14,843 bases of DNA from Holosporales bacterium (GCA_031266385.1 JAISBC010000018.1:1-14843); one strand, 5' to 3'; shown: positions 6,946 to 14,642, counted from the first letter of the stretch. Numbers and translations are program-made. The notes: a model not told the origin generated them from the sequence alone.

Positions 6946-7242
6946 ACAACCCGCCCAGAGAATAGCTACATTCCTTAACATCCCACATGTTTAATTTTCC
7001 TTGAAAAGACATCTCATCCGCTCCTCTTCCGCCGCTCTCAGCATCAGACAATAAAATGAGGAAATTTACACGCTCTTACAGGAGGCGAGCTGGCGATTAT
7101 AGCGCCACGCCCCAGCACCCGCCGCCTAGGGTACTCCTACCAACCTTCAGAATTATATTACTTATATGATTCCTCTCGTTTACTAAATTTAAATAATAAT
7201 GAGATATGATGATTATAGAAATATTAGGGAGGATATATTTTT
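6946..7242. other. gene-free stretch: decayed third cassette leader and a GC-rich hairpin
   Basis: The first 40 or so bases align with the leaders of genes A and B (ACAACC...CCAGAGAA, then CATTCCTTAACA at the position of the -35 box), but no paralogue of A or B follows. I read this as the remnant of a third unit. Further on, 7084-7111 can fold as GGCG(3-base bulge)TGGCG, 7-base loop, CGCCACGCC, GC-rich in otherwise AT-rich DNA; no U run follows, so it is not a standard terminator. The last 100 bases are AT-rich and must hold the control region of the next gene, but I cannot pick a convincing promoter. Confidence 0.5.
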
Positions 7243-8010
7243 ATGAAAATATTTAACAAATTTACGAACAAGAACGTTGGAAAACCAGTGCTTACAAGGC
7301 ATTGGGGGGGGGGGGGGCTCCTTGGGTTTGCTGTGTTGTCGATCCTAACCGGTATTGATTGGAGTTGCTCTACGTCGGCTACAGTTTTTGTACCGTCGTT
7401 GTCTTTTACCGGGTCTTCCTGGTATTACCCTGGATGCGATGAGGAATATGATTTGGGGAGGCAAGCTTGTTTGTTAGGGCTACCTGGACCTTTGGAGTAC
7501 GAGCCTCCTTGGGCTGGTGATTCTGTTACTTTGTTGCCTCCTTGGGCTGTTACTTTTTTGAAGGCGCCGTTTCAACCTATTGATAACCCTTATTTTAAGG
7601 ACATGGTTGAGCACTGGATGGACTGCTCTTATTCCTTGCTCGATTGGGCCAATGTTGCTACTCAGCCTCTATGGAATCGGGTGCGGAATATTAGGAGAGG
7701 GTACTGGGAAACTTCTGCGAATTTGCCCATTACTGGGACAAGATTTCATGATCTGCTTTTGAAACCCCTGAATGAGGCTTGGGATGCTGCTATTGCGTCT
7801 GCTGATGTTGATCTCCTTACCGATTTCAAGGGAGATGTATCTGCTGGAAAAATTACTGATTTGGTCGATCTTTTTGCCTTAACTATTAGGAAGGTTCGTC
7901 AATTAAAGATCATGTGCGCGATGACTGGGTGTGTGGCTGTTGCCTGCGCTTTGGGTAATCTATTAAGGAGGAATCATCAGTCTAAGGTCTCAATGTATAA
8001 ATTGAAATGA
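7243..8010 (+). CDS. Trp-rich exported membrane-anchored protein, G-tract phase-variable (ON)
   Basis: Unrecognised 255-residue protein; ATG 7243 has GGGAGG at 7227-7232. The N-terminus is basic, then a run of 14 G (7304-7317) encodes part of W21 and four glycines directly before the hydrophobic core LLGFAVLSILTG. Signal peptide cleavage is plausible near CSTSA (42-46). The exported domain (about 47-220) is rich in tryptophan (ten in the protein) and has several cysteines. A C-terminal membrane segment (about 223-241) is followed by a basic tail, RRNHQSK. With 14 G the frame is open. Loss of one G brings a stop about 11 codons later and gain of one a stop about 13 codons later, so slippage would switch the protein off. 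It resembles the gene at 11908-12596 in layout. Third codon positions favour T, unlike genes A and B. Function unknown; a surface or envelope role is inferred. Confidence 0.78.
   Translation: MKIFNKFTNKNVGKPVLTRHWGGGGLLGFAVLSILTGIDWSCSTSATVFVPSLSFTGSSWYYPGCDEEYDLGRQACLLGLPGPLEYEPPWAGDSVTLLPPWAVTFLKAPFQPIDNPYFKDMVEHWMDCSYSLLDWANVATQPLWNRVRNIRRGYWETSANLPITGTRFHDLLLKPLNEAWDAAIASADVDLLTDFKGDVSAGKITDLVDLFALTIRKVRQLKIMCAMTGCVAVACALGNLLRRNHQSKVSMYKLK
7304..7317 (+). repeat. G14 mononucleotide tract in a signal-peptide coding region
   Basis: Fourteen consecutive G residues within codons 21-25 of the 7243-8010 gene. Tracts of this length are prone to slipped-strand mispairing. In this copy the downstream frame is open (11, 14 or 17 G would all be in frame). 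Confidence 0.95.
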
Positions 8011-8319
8011 ATGGATATTGGAGTGCCTACTTGTAGATCCGATCATCCTACTCACTAATCATCTACCTATCCTTCTAAATGCCTCAAGTTCTCATTAGGA
8101 GGTTGGAGATCCTCCTTACAATATGCCTCCTATCCCGGGGGGCTTGGGAGGCGGATCCTGACCATATCATGGGGTGGTCAGCCCATCCCGCGCTATGGAG
8201 TAACCAACCAGACACTCCACTTTGCGTCTACATTCTTGTGGGTAATGACCGTTTGCCGATGACCATTTCTACTTGCCTAAATCGCCAGAATCATGTTCAG
8301 GTCTGTATAGCATAGACTA
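8011..8319. other. gene-free stretch between convergent genes
   Basis: About 309 bases between the 7243-8010 gene and the end of the antiporter gene. It holds a small hairpin, AGGAGG (8097-8102) with CCTCCT (8111-8116), and a Gly/Pro-rich 12-codon reading frame beginning at the ATG at about 8132 (MPPIPGGLGGGS). A 78-codon plus-strand frame at 8079-8315 lacks a ribosome site and any recognisable feature. No terminator with a U run is visible for either flanking gene. I see nothing I would call a gene. Confidence 0.4.
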
Positions 8320-9642
8320 TTATGGAGGATTAGTAAGTGGGTTTGCTTTCCTTCTCCTCGAATATAAAACTGGAATTCCGGCGGCGACGAAGACTCCGAG
8401 GACAATGATCGATGAAATCGTATCGTGAGATAATACGAAAATGCAGAATATAGCGGCTATCTGCGCCAGAACATGAGCCCTGATTTTCTCAGATCGTTTT
8501 TGTTTCCATCGATTTATAAGTTTCATATACGAGATACAACAGATTAAATATACATAGATAAAAATACTGACTAGCAAATCTATCAATTTTTCTAGACCGT
8601 TTTTCCAGCATTCCATTTGCTCGATACAAAGAAATGGGATCATACCGACGGCCGAAATGATGATGGCCATCGTCGGAGCTCCAGATTTATTTGTCCTGCC
8701 GAAAATTTTCGGAAACAGTCCATCGCTATAGGCTCCAATCGCTATTTGTCCACTCGTCAATGTCCATGCATTCAGCGTTCCGATGCATACTATGATCGCC
8801 ATTATCGATATTGCTATATCACTGCTATGGGCAAATATCATGTTCATCACGACAGCATACGGTGCCTTCGATTCCGCTAAAACATCGAATCCAACGACTC
8901 CAACAACGGAAACCGTATTCACTATATAAATCAGTGCGACACAGGCGGTCCCAATAATGATAGCCCTCGGGATCGTCTTCTTTGGATTACATACGCTTTC
9001 GGCTGGTGTCGTCGCGCACTCAACCCCAATAAATCCCCAGAACGTCAAAAGAGCCGTCTTCGTTATAATCGACAGAATATCCGTATCATCGGCGGCCTCC
9101 TTCAGCGGTATCTTAAAATAATCTAAATCGAAAAACATGAAGAATATAAACGGGAGTATGATGAGTGGAATTAATTTACAGATAGTTAAAATCGTTTCAA
9201 TCATCCCCGAGAATTTCATCCCAACAATATTGATATAAGTTACGAGAAGCAAAATCGATGTCTCGAGCAGTAAAATTGTTGTCGTGGACAATGGCCCCGT
9301 GATGGTCGTTAAATATCCGATGGCCGTGATCAGCAAAATTGAACTGCTTGACCATGAGATGATCCAGTATACCCAAGCCGTAAAGAAGGAAGCTCCTTTG
9401 CCGAAGGCTTCCGCAACATATACGTGTGGACCGCCATTTTTTGGGAGATGTGATGAAAGATCAGCGAATACTAGAGCCAACGAAATGGCCCCGGTGACGG
9501 ATACGAACCATCCGAGCAACCCAATCGTCTTCGTTGGGGCCAAAAGTGTCGGCAAAGTGAAGGCTCCAGAGCCGATTTGGCTTCCAATCACGATCGCAAT
9601 TAGTGCAATAAAATTCAGCTCTTTCCTACAGGAATTGCTCAT
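8320..9642 (-). CDS. APC-family amino acid antiporter, AdiC/PotE-like
   Basis: Inner-membrane carrier of the basic amino acid/polyamine antiporter group of the APC superfamily. It has 440 residues (AdiC of E. coli is 445) and about 12 hydrophobic segments. The TM1 break GSGAF lies at about 24-28. Key positions of the AdiC pathway, as I recall them, fall at the same residue numbers: W202 and E208 in FWGFIGVE, and W293 in NAWTLTSGQ. AdiC's substrate-contact N101 is a serine here, so the substrate may differ from arginine/agmatine. No decarboxylase gene is nearby. In a host-associated cell it could import an amino acid in exchange for a product. The start lies 14 bases after the hppA stop, so it is probably co-transcribed with hppA. 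The family is sure; the substrate is not. Confidence 0.9.
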   Translation of the reverse strand: MSNSCRKELNFIALIAIVIGSQIGSGAFTLPTLLAPTKTIGLLGWFVSVTGAISLALVFADLSSHLPKNGGPHVYVAEAFGKGASFFTAWVYWIISWSSSSILLITAIGYLTTITGPLSTTTILLLETSILLLVTYINIVGMKFSGMIETILTICKLIPLIILPFIFFMFFDLDYFKIPLKEAADDTDILSIITKTALLTFWGFIGVECATTPAESVCNPKKTIPRAIIIGTACVALIYIVNTVSVVGVVGFDVLAESKAPYAVVMNMIFAHSSDIAISIMAIIVCIGTLNAWTLTSGQIAIGAYSDGLFPKIFGRTNKSGAPTMAIIISAVGMIPFLCIEQMECWKNGLEKLIDLLVSIFIYVYLICCISYMKLINRWKQKRSEKIRAHVLAQIAAIFCIFVLSHDTISSIIVLGVFVAAGIPVLYSRRRKANPLTNPP

Positions 9643-9656
9643 GCAAAAATCTCGAA

Positions 9657-11744
9657 TCAGTTGGCCAAAGCGGCGAGTAGCAGCAGGGCGACGATATTTA
9701 TGATCTTGATCATTGGATTGATCGCCGGCCCGGCCGTGTCTTTATAAGGATCTCCGACGGTATCACCCGTTACGGCCGCCTTATGAGCCTCAGATCCCTT
9801 TCCTCCGCAATTTCCATCCTCGATGAATTTCTTGGCGTTATCCCACGCTCCACCGCCAGACGTCATGGAAATCGCGACGAATAATCCCGAAACGATCGTC
9901 CCGATTAGAGTAGCCCCCAGCGCCGCGAAGGCTGAGCTTTGATCGGAAATGCTGAGAATCAGGCAGAATACCGCGATTGGAGCGACGATCGGCAATAGTG
10001 AAGGTATCATCATCTCCTTGATGGCGGCCTTCGTCAACATATCTACGGCCGCGGCATAATCGGGTTTCGTCTTACCAGACATAATCCCCTTAATTTCCCT
10101 GAATTGCCTCCTGACTTCCAGGACGACGGCGCTTCCGGCTCGTCCTACGGCCTTCATTCCGCAGGCTCCGAACAGGTATGGAAGCATGGCGCCAATGAGT
10201 AGGCCGACCAGGACGTATGGGCTTTGTAGATTGAACTCAACCGTCAGATCAGGGAAATAGTGCGCTAAATCCTCGACGTAGGTAGCGAATAAGACGAGGG
10301 CGGCGAGCCCAGCCGATCCTATGGCATACCCCTTCGTTACGGCTTTCGTCGTATTGCCGACGGCATCCAGAGCATCCGTGATATTCCTGACTTCCTTCGG
10401 AAGATCGGCCATCTCGGCGATTCCTCCGGCATTATCCGTGACGGGGCCATAAGCATCGAGGGCGACGATAATCCCGGCGAAGGCTAGCATCGTCGTGGCG
10501 GCTATCGCGATTCCAAAGAGACCGGCGCAGGAGTAGGCCGTAATGATCCCGATGCATATGACGAGGACCGGCAGGGCCGTCGCTTCCATCGATACGGCTA
10601 ATCCCTGGATTATATTGGTCGCATGTCCCGTTTCTGAGGCCTTGGCGACGCTTCGAACCGGACGATATGATACGGACGTATAATACTCGGTGATCCAGAC
10701 GAGGAGACCAGTAACAAAGACCCCAACCAGACAGCACTGCAGCAAATTCATCGGGGTAAAATTGCTACTAATTGCAAAAGATATAACCTGATTAAAATTT
10801 TCGAACATAAGGTTGGTTATTCCGCAGATAAAAATCAGTGAAAATACACCGGATGCAATCAACCCTTTATAGAGGGCTTTCATGATATTATTCGACGAAT
10901 CAAGTTTTACGAAGAACGTTCCCAATATCGATCCGATGACACAGACTGAACTGATCGCCAGAGGATACATTACTAATGTACTCTTCATTTCATCGGAGAA
11001 ATAAATATTCGCCAAAACCATCGAGGCTACGATCGTGACGACGTACGTTTCGAAAAGATCGGCGGCCATCCCCGCGCAATCTCCAACATTATCACCGACA
11101 TTATCGGCGATGACGGCCGGATTCCTTGGATCATCCTCTGGGATGTTGGATTCTATTTTTCCGACTAAATCGGCCCCCACATCTGCTCCTTTAGTAAAAA
11201 TCCCACCCCCCAGGCGAGCGAAAATTGATATCAGGGAGGCCCCAAAGCTGAGGCCGACCATGGCCTCCGTGACCGCTCTGGGCTCAAGATCGCAGCTCTG
11301 TAGGGCGAAATAATATCCGGCGACCCCGATGAGCCCGGTCCCTACTACTAGGAGGCCTGTAATCGACCCGGAATTGAAGGCGACTGAAAGGGCCTTTGAT
11401 AGGGATACCCTGGCGGCCTCGGCGGTTCGCACATTGGCTCGAACCGAGATATTCATCCCGACGAATCCAGAGACTCCGGATAGGAAGGCCCCGATGACGA
11501 ACCCGAGGGCACTAAGCCCAGAAAGGAAGGCACTCAGCAAAATAGCGATGCAGACCCCGACGATCGAGATCGTGGCATACTGTCGATTCAAATAGGCCTT
11601 CGCACCGAGCTGTATTGCATCGGCAACCTCGAGCATCTTATCGGTCCCACGAGGACAACTAAAAACAGATCGTATTTTGATGATGGAGAAAAAAATGGAA
11701 GCCAATCCACAGGCGAAAATGGTACAGCCCATGCCCGAACACAT
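9657..11744 (-). CDS. hppA: membrane-bound proton-translocating pyrophosphatase, K+-independent type
   Basis: Hydrolyses pyrophosphate and pumps ions, normally H+, across the inner membrane; about 16 membrane segments. I start at ATG 11744 (695 residues) because GAGG lies 6 bases upstream; a GTG at 11765 is an alternative. Signature motifs are present: DVGADLVGK, then DNVGDNVGDCAGMAADLFE; DAYGPVTDNAGGIAEM in the middle; and GAWDNAKKFIE, then TGDTVGDPYKDTAGPAINP near the end. The diagnostic stretch reads GNTTKAVTKGYAIGSA. Lysine (residue 467) rather than alanine at this site marks the K+-independent class in published family work. Promoter and ribosome site are both visible. The antiporter gene follows closely. 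The enzyme would recover energy from biosynthetic pyrophosphate, useful in an energy-limited cell. Confidence 0.97.
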   Translation of the reverse strand: MCSGMGCTIFACGLASIFFSIIKIRSVFSCPRGTDKMLEVADAIQLGAKAYLNRQYATISIVGVCIAILLSAFLSGLSALGFVIGAFLSGVSGFVGMNISVRANVRTAEAARVSLSKALSVAFNSGSITGLLVVGTGLIGVAGYYFALQSCDLEPRAVTEAMVGLSFGASLISIFARLGGGIFTKGADVGADLVGKIESNIPEDDPRNPAVIADNVGDNVGDCAGMAADLFETYVVTIVASMVLANIYFSDEMKSTLVMYPLAISSVCVIGSILGTFFVKLDSSNNIMKALYKGLIASGVFSLIFICGITNLMFENFNQVISFAISSNFTPMNLLQCCLVGVFVTGLLVWITEYYTSVSYRPVRSVAKASETGHATNIIQGLAVSMEATALPVLVICIGIITAYSCAGLFGIAIAATTMLAFAGIIVALDAYGPVTDNAGGIAEMADLPKEVRNITDALDAVGNTTKAVTKGYAIGSAGLAALVLFATYVEDLAHYFPDLTVEFNLQSPYVLVGLLIGAMLPYLFGACGMKAVGRAGSAVVLEVRRQFREIKGIMSGKTKPDYAAAVDMLTKAAIKEMMIPSLLPIVAPIAVFCLILSISDQSSAFAALGATLIGTIVSGLFVAISMTSGGGAWDNAKKFIEDGNCGGKGSEAHKAAVTGDTVGDPYKDTAGPAINPMIKIINIVALLLLAALAN

Positions 11745-11780
11745 AAAAATCCTCGGTAAACTCACTAAAATCCAGAAGCC

Positions 11781-11810
11781 ATTATACTAATACGCCGCCT
11801 TAATTGTGAA
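11781..11810 (-). promoter_or_regulatory. promoter of hppA
   Basis: On the minus strand, TTCACA (11810-11805), 18 bases, TATAAT (11786-11781). The -10 box is perfect and the -35 box matches 5 of 6. It lies about 37 bases before the ATG at 11744 and also supports that start. It probably drives hppA and the antiporter together. Confidence 0.7.
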
Positions 11811-11850
11811 AAGAAAATTCAGAAGCGGAGAATGGTGCCGTATGGAGCCT

Positions 11851-11869
11851 AATCTGGTTAATCCAGATT
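11851..11869. terminator. inverted repeat between the 11908-12596 gene and hppA
   Basis: AATCTGG (11851-11857) and CCAGATT (11863-11869) are perfect 7-bp arms with a 5-base loop. It lies about 40 bases past the end of the minus-strand 11908-12596 gene, where a terminator is expected. There is no U run directly after it on the minus strand, so it may equally be an operator-like site upstream of hppA. Confidence 0.35.
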
Positions 11870-11907
11870 CTTATCATCTGAAAAATGAAGAAAACGAAGA
11901 GTAAACA

Positions 11908-12596
11908 TCATTTTAGGATAAGTCGACAGACCTTACGCTGCAGGTTCCTATACGCCCAGATTCCACCGACCACACCTAGGGCTACACCCGTCAAGAACAG
12001 TCCTCCCTTAACACATTGATTTTTCCAATTTTGATGGTTTTGAGGTAATTCTCCTCCTCCCTCTGCTTTTAAAGTGTAGTATTCGTCTAATATTCGGCTC
12101 AGCCTTGTTCCGTACCACCCAGTTAGGAAGCTAATATAGAGTTCAAAAGCAAAACGATTATAATTAGCATCAAAAGCAAGGACCTGCTCAAGTGGCCACC
12201 CCGTGCCGACAAAATCAGTAAAGGGTATAGGACGTGTACTCAAAGCATCCTCAACAGCGGCTATCACATCGGGCCACTCTGTATTTTCATCAGCATCTTC
12301 CCCAGCAACAGAGCAGAAAAACAGCGGATTTACCACATCCCAATCCTTAAGCATAGGGGTCATCATACCATCCCAACTCCACTTAGCCGGTAAGGACAGG
12401 CAGCGAGGATCAGTAGCATCCGTTTTTCCTAGAGCTACTCCAGCGGCAAAAGCATTGGCATTGGGAACCTCCCCTTCAGTGAACCATAATCTAACAGGAC
12501 ATAAGAACACGCTCTGAGATGCTGAGGCACTGCGCCCCCCCCCCCCCCCGCAAGTAATGAGAAAGAAAGCACAAATCCATTGATGGTATTTTTCAT
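11908..12596 (-). CDS. Trp-rich exported membrane-anchored protein, G-tract phase-variable (OFF)
   Basis: Unrecognised gene split by a 15-G tract. ATG 12596 follows a strong GGGAGG and opens a signal peptide (MKNTINGFVLSFSLLA). The tract then encodes glycines, but the frame runs into a stop at 12435 after only 53 residues. In another frame the reading continues (RSASASQSVFLCP...) to 11908. With 13 or 16 G the two parts join into a 228/229-residue protein. That protein has an exported domain with nine tryptophans and cysteines, a C-terminal membrane segment (GLFLTGVALGVVGGIWAY) and a basic tail (RNLQRKVCRLILK). Layout and composition match the 7243-8010 gene, and both have VNP/DNP-like Phe/Tyr motifs in the first half, suggesting distant paralogy. 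The off state could also be a sequencing or assembly error in the homopolymer. Confidence 0.72.
12535..12549 (-). repeat. G15 tract (minus strand) at the signal-peptide end
   Basis: Fifteen C on the plus strand, read as G in the gene's direction. It lies directly after the hydrophobic core of the signal peptide. Fifteen is out of frame with the downstream 200-codon frame; 13 or 16 would be in frame. Confidence 0.95.
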
Positions 12597-12727
12597 ATTT
12601 AAAGCCCTCCCATAGTATTTCTTATAGTATAACCATATAATTATAAATAAAGGGTTAATCAGACATATCACATTCTTGTGTCCATGCCTGATTCTTCGTC
12701 TTGGGATATCTTGATTTGTAATGGCGT

Positions 12728-12745
12728 CCATCTGGGGGTAGATGG
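12728..12745. other. small inverted repeat after the 12751-13269 gene
   Basis: CCATCT (12728-12733) and AGATGG (12740-12745), perfect 6-bp arms with a 6-base loop, located 6 bases past the stop of the minus-strand gene. No U run follows, so a terminator role is only possible. Confidence 0.3.
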
Positions 12746-12750
12746 GAGAT

Positions 12751-13269
12751 TTAGTGATAATTGTCCCAAGCGCGTAAGCGGGGATATGCTTCCTGTAGAG
12801 CGGCTGCGAGATTGCGGACAGCTGCTAAGGCTGTTATGTATGTATTGATAGCTTCTTCTTTAGCTAGCGGCAACCCTCCGACTTCTTGGGGATATAAAAC
12901 ACTTTTACCTACCCCAATTGATGATGCTAGCCTAGTTTCTGCTGTCAAAAGTCTTACATCTAATGCGGTTTGTTTTGGGGCGATGACCCTGAAACTGTCG
13001 GAGCCTATTAATTCATTCAGTTTCATACACCAGGGATAAAAGGATTCGTGATTCGGTTGCCCGGCCGGTGTGCTGGCAGGCGGTGGTGTTGAAATATGTG
13101 CAATGAAGGCTGTGAGTGCGCTGAACCCCTCGCTGTACCCTGCTTGGGATGGAGGGATTGCTGCTCCATTCGTGGGGTGTGTGAGGCCTATTGTTATTAA
13201 GGCTAGGGATAGGACTTTGAGGTCCTTTACTACTTTGTTGATAAGAGTTCTTCTCGATCCTGCCTTCAT
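12751..13269 (-). CDS. small secreted protein of unknown function
   Basis: Unrecognised 172-residue protein. ATG 13269 lies about 30 bases after the transcription start predicted from the promoter at 13306-13334; only a weak GGAAA precedes it. The N-terminus is strongly basic (KAGSRRTLINKVVKDLK), then hydrophobic (VLSLALITIGL), with likely cleavage near TNGA at residues 34-37. The mature part has a Pro-rich stretch (STPPPASTPAGQP), then Ala/Leu-rich segments with helical character (ITALAAVRNLAAALQEA), ending AWDNYH. There is no C-terminal membrane segment, so it is probably soluble in the periplasm or secreted. It resembles genes A and B in size and style, but I cannot align it with them. No function is assigned. 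Confidence 0.72.
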   Translation of the reverse strand: MKAGSRRTLINKVVKDLKVLSLALITIGLTHPTNGAAIPPSQAGYSEGFSALTAFIAHISTPPPASTPAGQPNHESFYPWCMKLNELIGSDSFRVIAPKQTALDVRLLTAETRLASSIGVGKSVLYPQEVGGLPLAKEEAINTYITALAAVRNLAAALQEAYPRLRAWDNYH

Positions 13270-13305
13270 GTTGTGTTTCCGTTATTAAATCTAATCAAGA
13301 ATTGC

Positions 13306-13334
13306 ATTATAATATAAGTCATGTGCTGACTCAA
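13306..13334 (-). promoter_or_regulatory. strong promoter of the 12751-13269 gene
   Basis: On the minus strand, TTGAGT (13334-13329), 17 bases, TATAAT (13311-13306): a perfect -10 box, ideal spacing and a -35 box matching 4 of 6. Transcription would start near 13299, about 30 bases before the ATG. Among the best promoter matches in the window. Confidence 0.7.
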
Positions 13335-13433
13335 TACTTGGGTATCGTCTTCTGCATATTGCTTTATTTGATATCAGCATATCCCTCACATCATGTGCTT
13401 TACTTGCATAGGAAAATTACTCTGGAATATATT

Positions 13434-14642
13434 TCAGACAGCCAGAGACCTCCTGAAAATCATGAGTAAGAACAGGGCGAGGCAGGAGACACAGGCCCCA
13501 CAGAGAAAGGCCGCCCCCTCTCCGAAGGATTGAGATACTATCCCAGCCATGGCGCTCGCACTCGCCGTCGATCCTGAGACGATGAGGTAATACGTTCCAA
13601 ATCCAGTTCCCCTGAGATCCTTTGGGATATAGTCGGATACGAGGGTCGCGAACATCGCCTCCGTGATTCCCCTCTGAATGCCCCAAAAAATTGTCCCCAA
13701 AAAAATCATGGTTAGATCCTGTGCGAATCCAATCGCCAGATGCGCCAGAGCCAGGAATATTATCCCGATGAATAGGACGGTCGTGCGACCCATGCGATCG
13801 GATAACTTCCCCATCGGATACGAAACGAAAACGGAGAGGAGATTATAGATGATCGTAATGGACGTGCCGTACGATATATCCATCCCGAAATTACCACAGG
13901 CAGTCAACGCTATGAAAACCTCGCTGAATCGAGCTGACATCGTCGCGATCACGATGATCATCAACATCCAAAACTTTTTCCCCAGTAATTTTAGATCATG
14001 TATCCTGATCTTCCGCTTTTCACTCCTGCACTTTTCAGGATCTAATTTTTCATGCACAAAAAGGATTAAGATGCATACGGCCGTGATGGCCGGAATTCCC
14101 GCCAACATAAACATAATCTCGAAATTGTTGTTGGTCATCTGCATGACGACAATTCCGAATAGACCCCCGAGGGTCGAGCCGATCACGGCGAGGGATTGTC
14201 TCAAACCGAAACATTCTCCCTTATGTTCTTTCTGAGCGAAATCGCTCAGTAATGCATCCCGTGGTGAGGCCTGGATTCCATTCCCAATCCGGTCGGTAGC
14301 TCGAGCTAGGAGGACCTCTCCGTAAGATCTCGATAGAGCGAGGATCGGCTTCGAGATCGTGATCATAGAGAACCCTAAAATCAAAAATATCTTCCGTTTC
14401 CGAAAATAATCGCTCAAAATCCCAGAAAATATCCGGACTCCGTAAGCGATGGCCTCGACGATGGCCTCCAGCATCCCGATCGTCGCGATCGATACCCCGA
14501 GGACGGTTTTGAGGTATAGGGCAGACCCCGCGAAGACGACTGAGGTCGATACATTCGCCAGGAGGGATGCGAAACCGACGGCCCAGATGACTCCAGGAAT
14601 ATCTCTCCTCAGAGAATCAAATAACCCAGACCCGAATCGCAT
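13434..14642 (-). CDS. major facilitator superfamily transporter
   Basis: Twelve-segment inner-membrane secondary carrier of 402 residues, a typical MFS length. The loop 2-3 signature appears as GILSDYFRKRK (about 74-84), and its second-half counterpart as GKLSDRMGRTT. The segment DRIGNGIQASPRDA (about 117-130) is shared by a widespread bacterial MFS branch, often annotated as drug-efflux-like or of unknown substrate. The start at ATG 14642 has no clear ribosome site but lies about 29 bases after the predicted transcription start, so the mRNA leader is short. It appears monocistronic: the next gene in the same direction begins 165 bases later behind its own promoter. Substrate unknown. Confidence 0.9.
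   Translation of the reverse strand: MRFGSGLFDSLRRDIPGVIWAVGFASLLANVSTSVVFAGSALYLKTVLGVSIATIGMLEAIVEAIAYGVRIFSGILSDYFRKRKIFLILGFSMITISKPILALSRSYGEVLLARATDRIGNGIQASPRDALLSDFAQKEHKGECFGLRQSLAVIGSTLGGLFGIVVMQMTNNNFEIMFMLAGIPAITAVCILILFVHEKLDPEKCRSEKRKIRIHDLKLLGKKFWMLMIIVIATMSARFSEVFIALTACGNFGMDISYGTSITIIYNLLSVFVSYPMGKLSDRMGRTTVLFIGIIFLALAHLAIGFAQDLTMIFLGTIFWGIQRGITEAMFATLVSDYIPKDLRGTGFGTYYLIVSGSTASASAMAGIVSQSFGEGAAFLCGACVSCLALFLLMIFRRSLAV

Noticed and set aside
8132..8170. Gly/Pro-rich short frame resembling the Pro/Gly block of the 304-978 protein
   Set aside because: Only 12 codons, and the shared bases are few (about ATGCCTCCT). It could be a fragment of a paralogue, but the match is too short to support.
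8079..8315. 78-residue plus-strand reading frame
   Set aside because: It has no ribosome site, no signal peptide or motif, and a composition like its non-coding surroundings.
9284..9703. 139-residue plus-strand frame across the antiporter start
   Set aside because: It is antisense to two well-supported genes, with no ribosome site and no family features.
11035..11595. Two plus-strand frames of 92 and 88 residues
   Set aside because: They lie antisense within hppA, whose motifs and frame are complete.
12435..12731. 98-residue minus-strand protein starting at 12731
   Set aside because: Its upstream part has no ribosome site. The strong GGGAGG and signal peptide place the start at 12596, and the frame after the G15 tract is the out-of-frame end of the longer gene.
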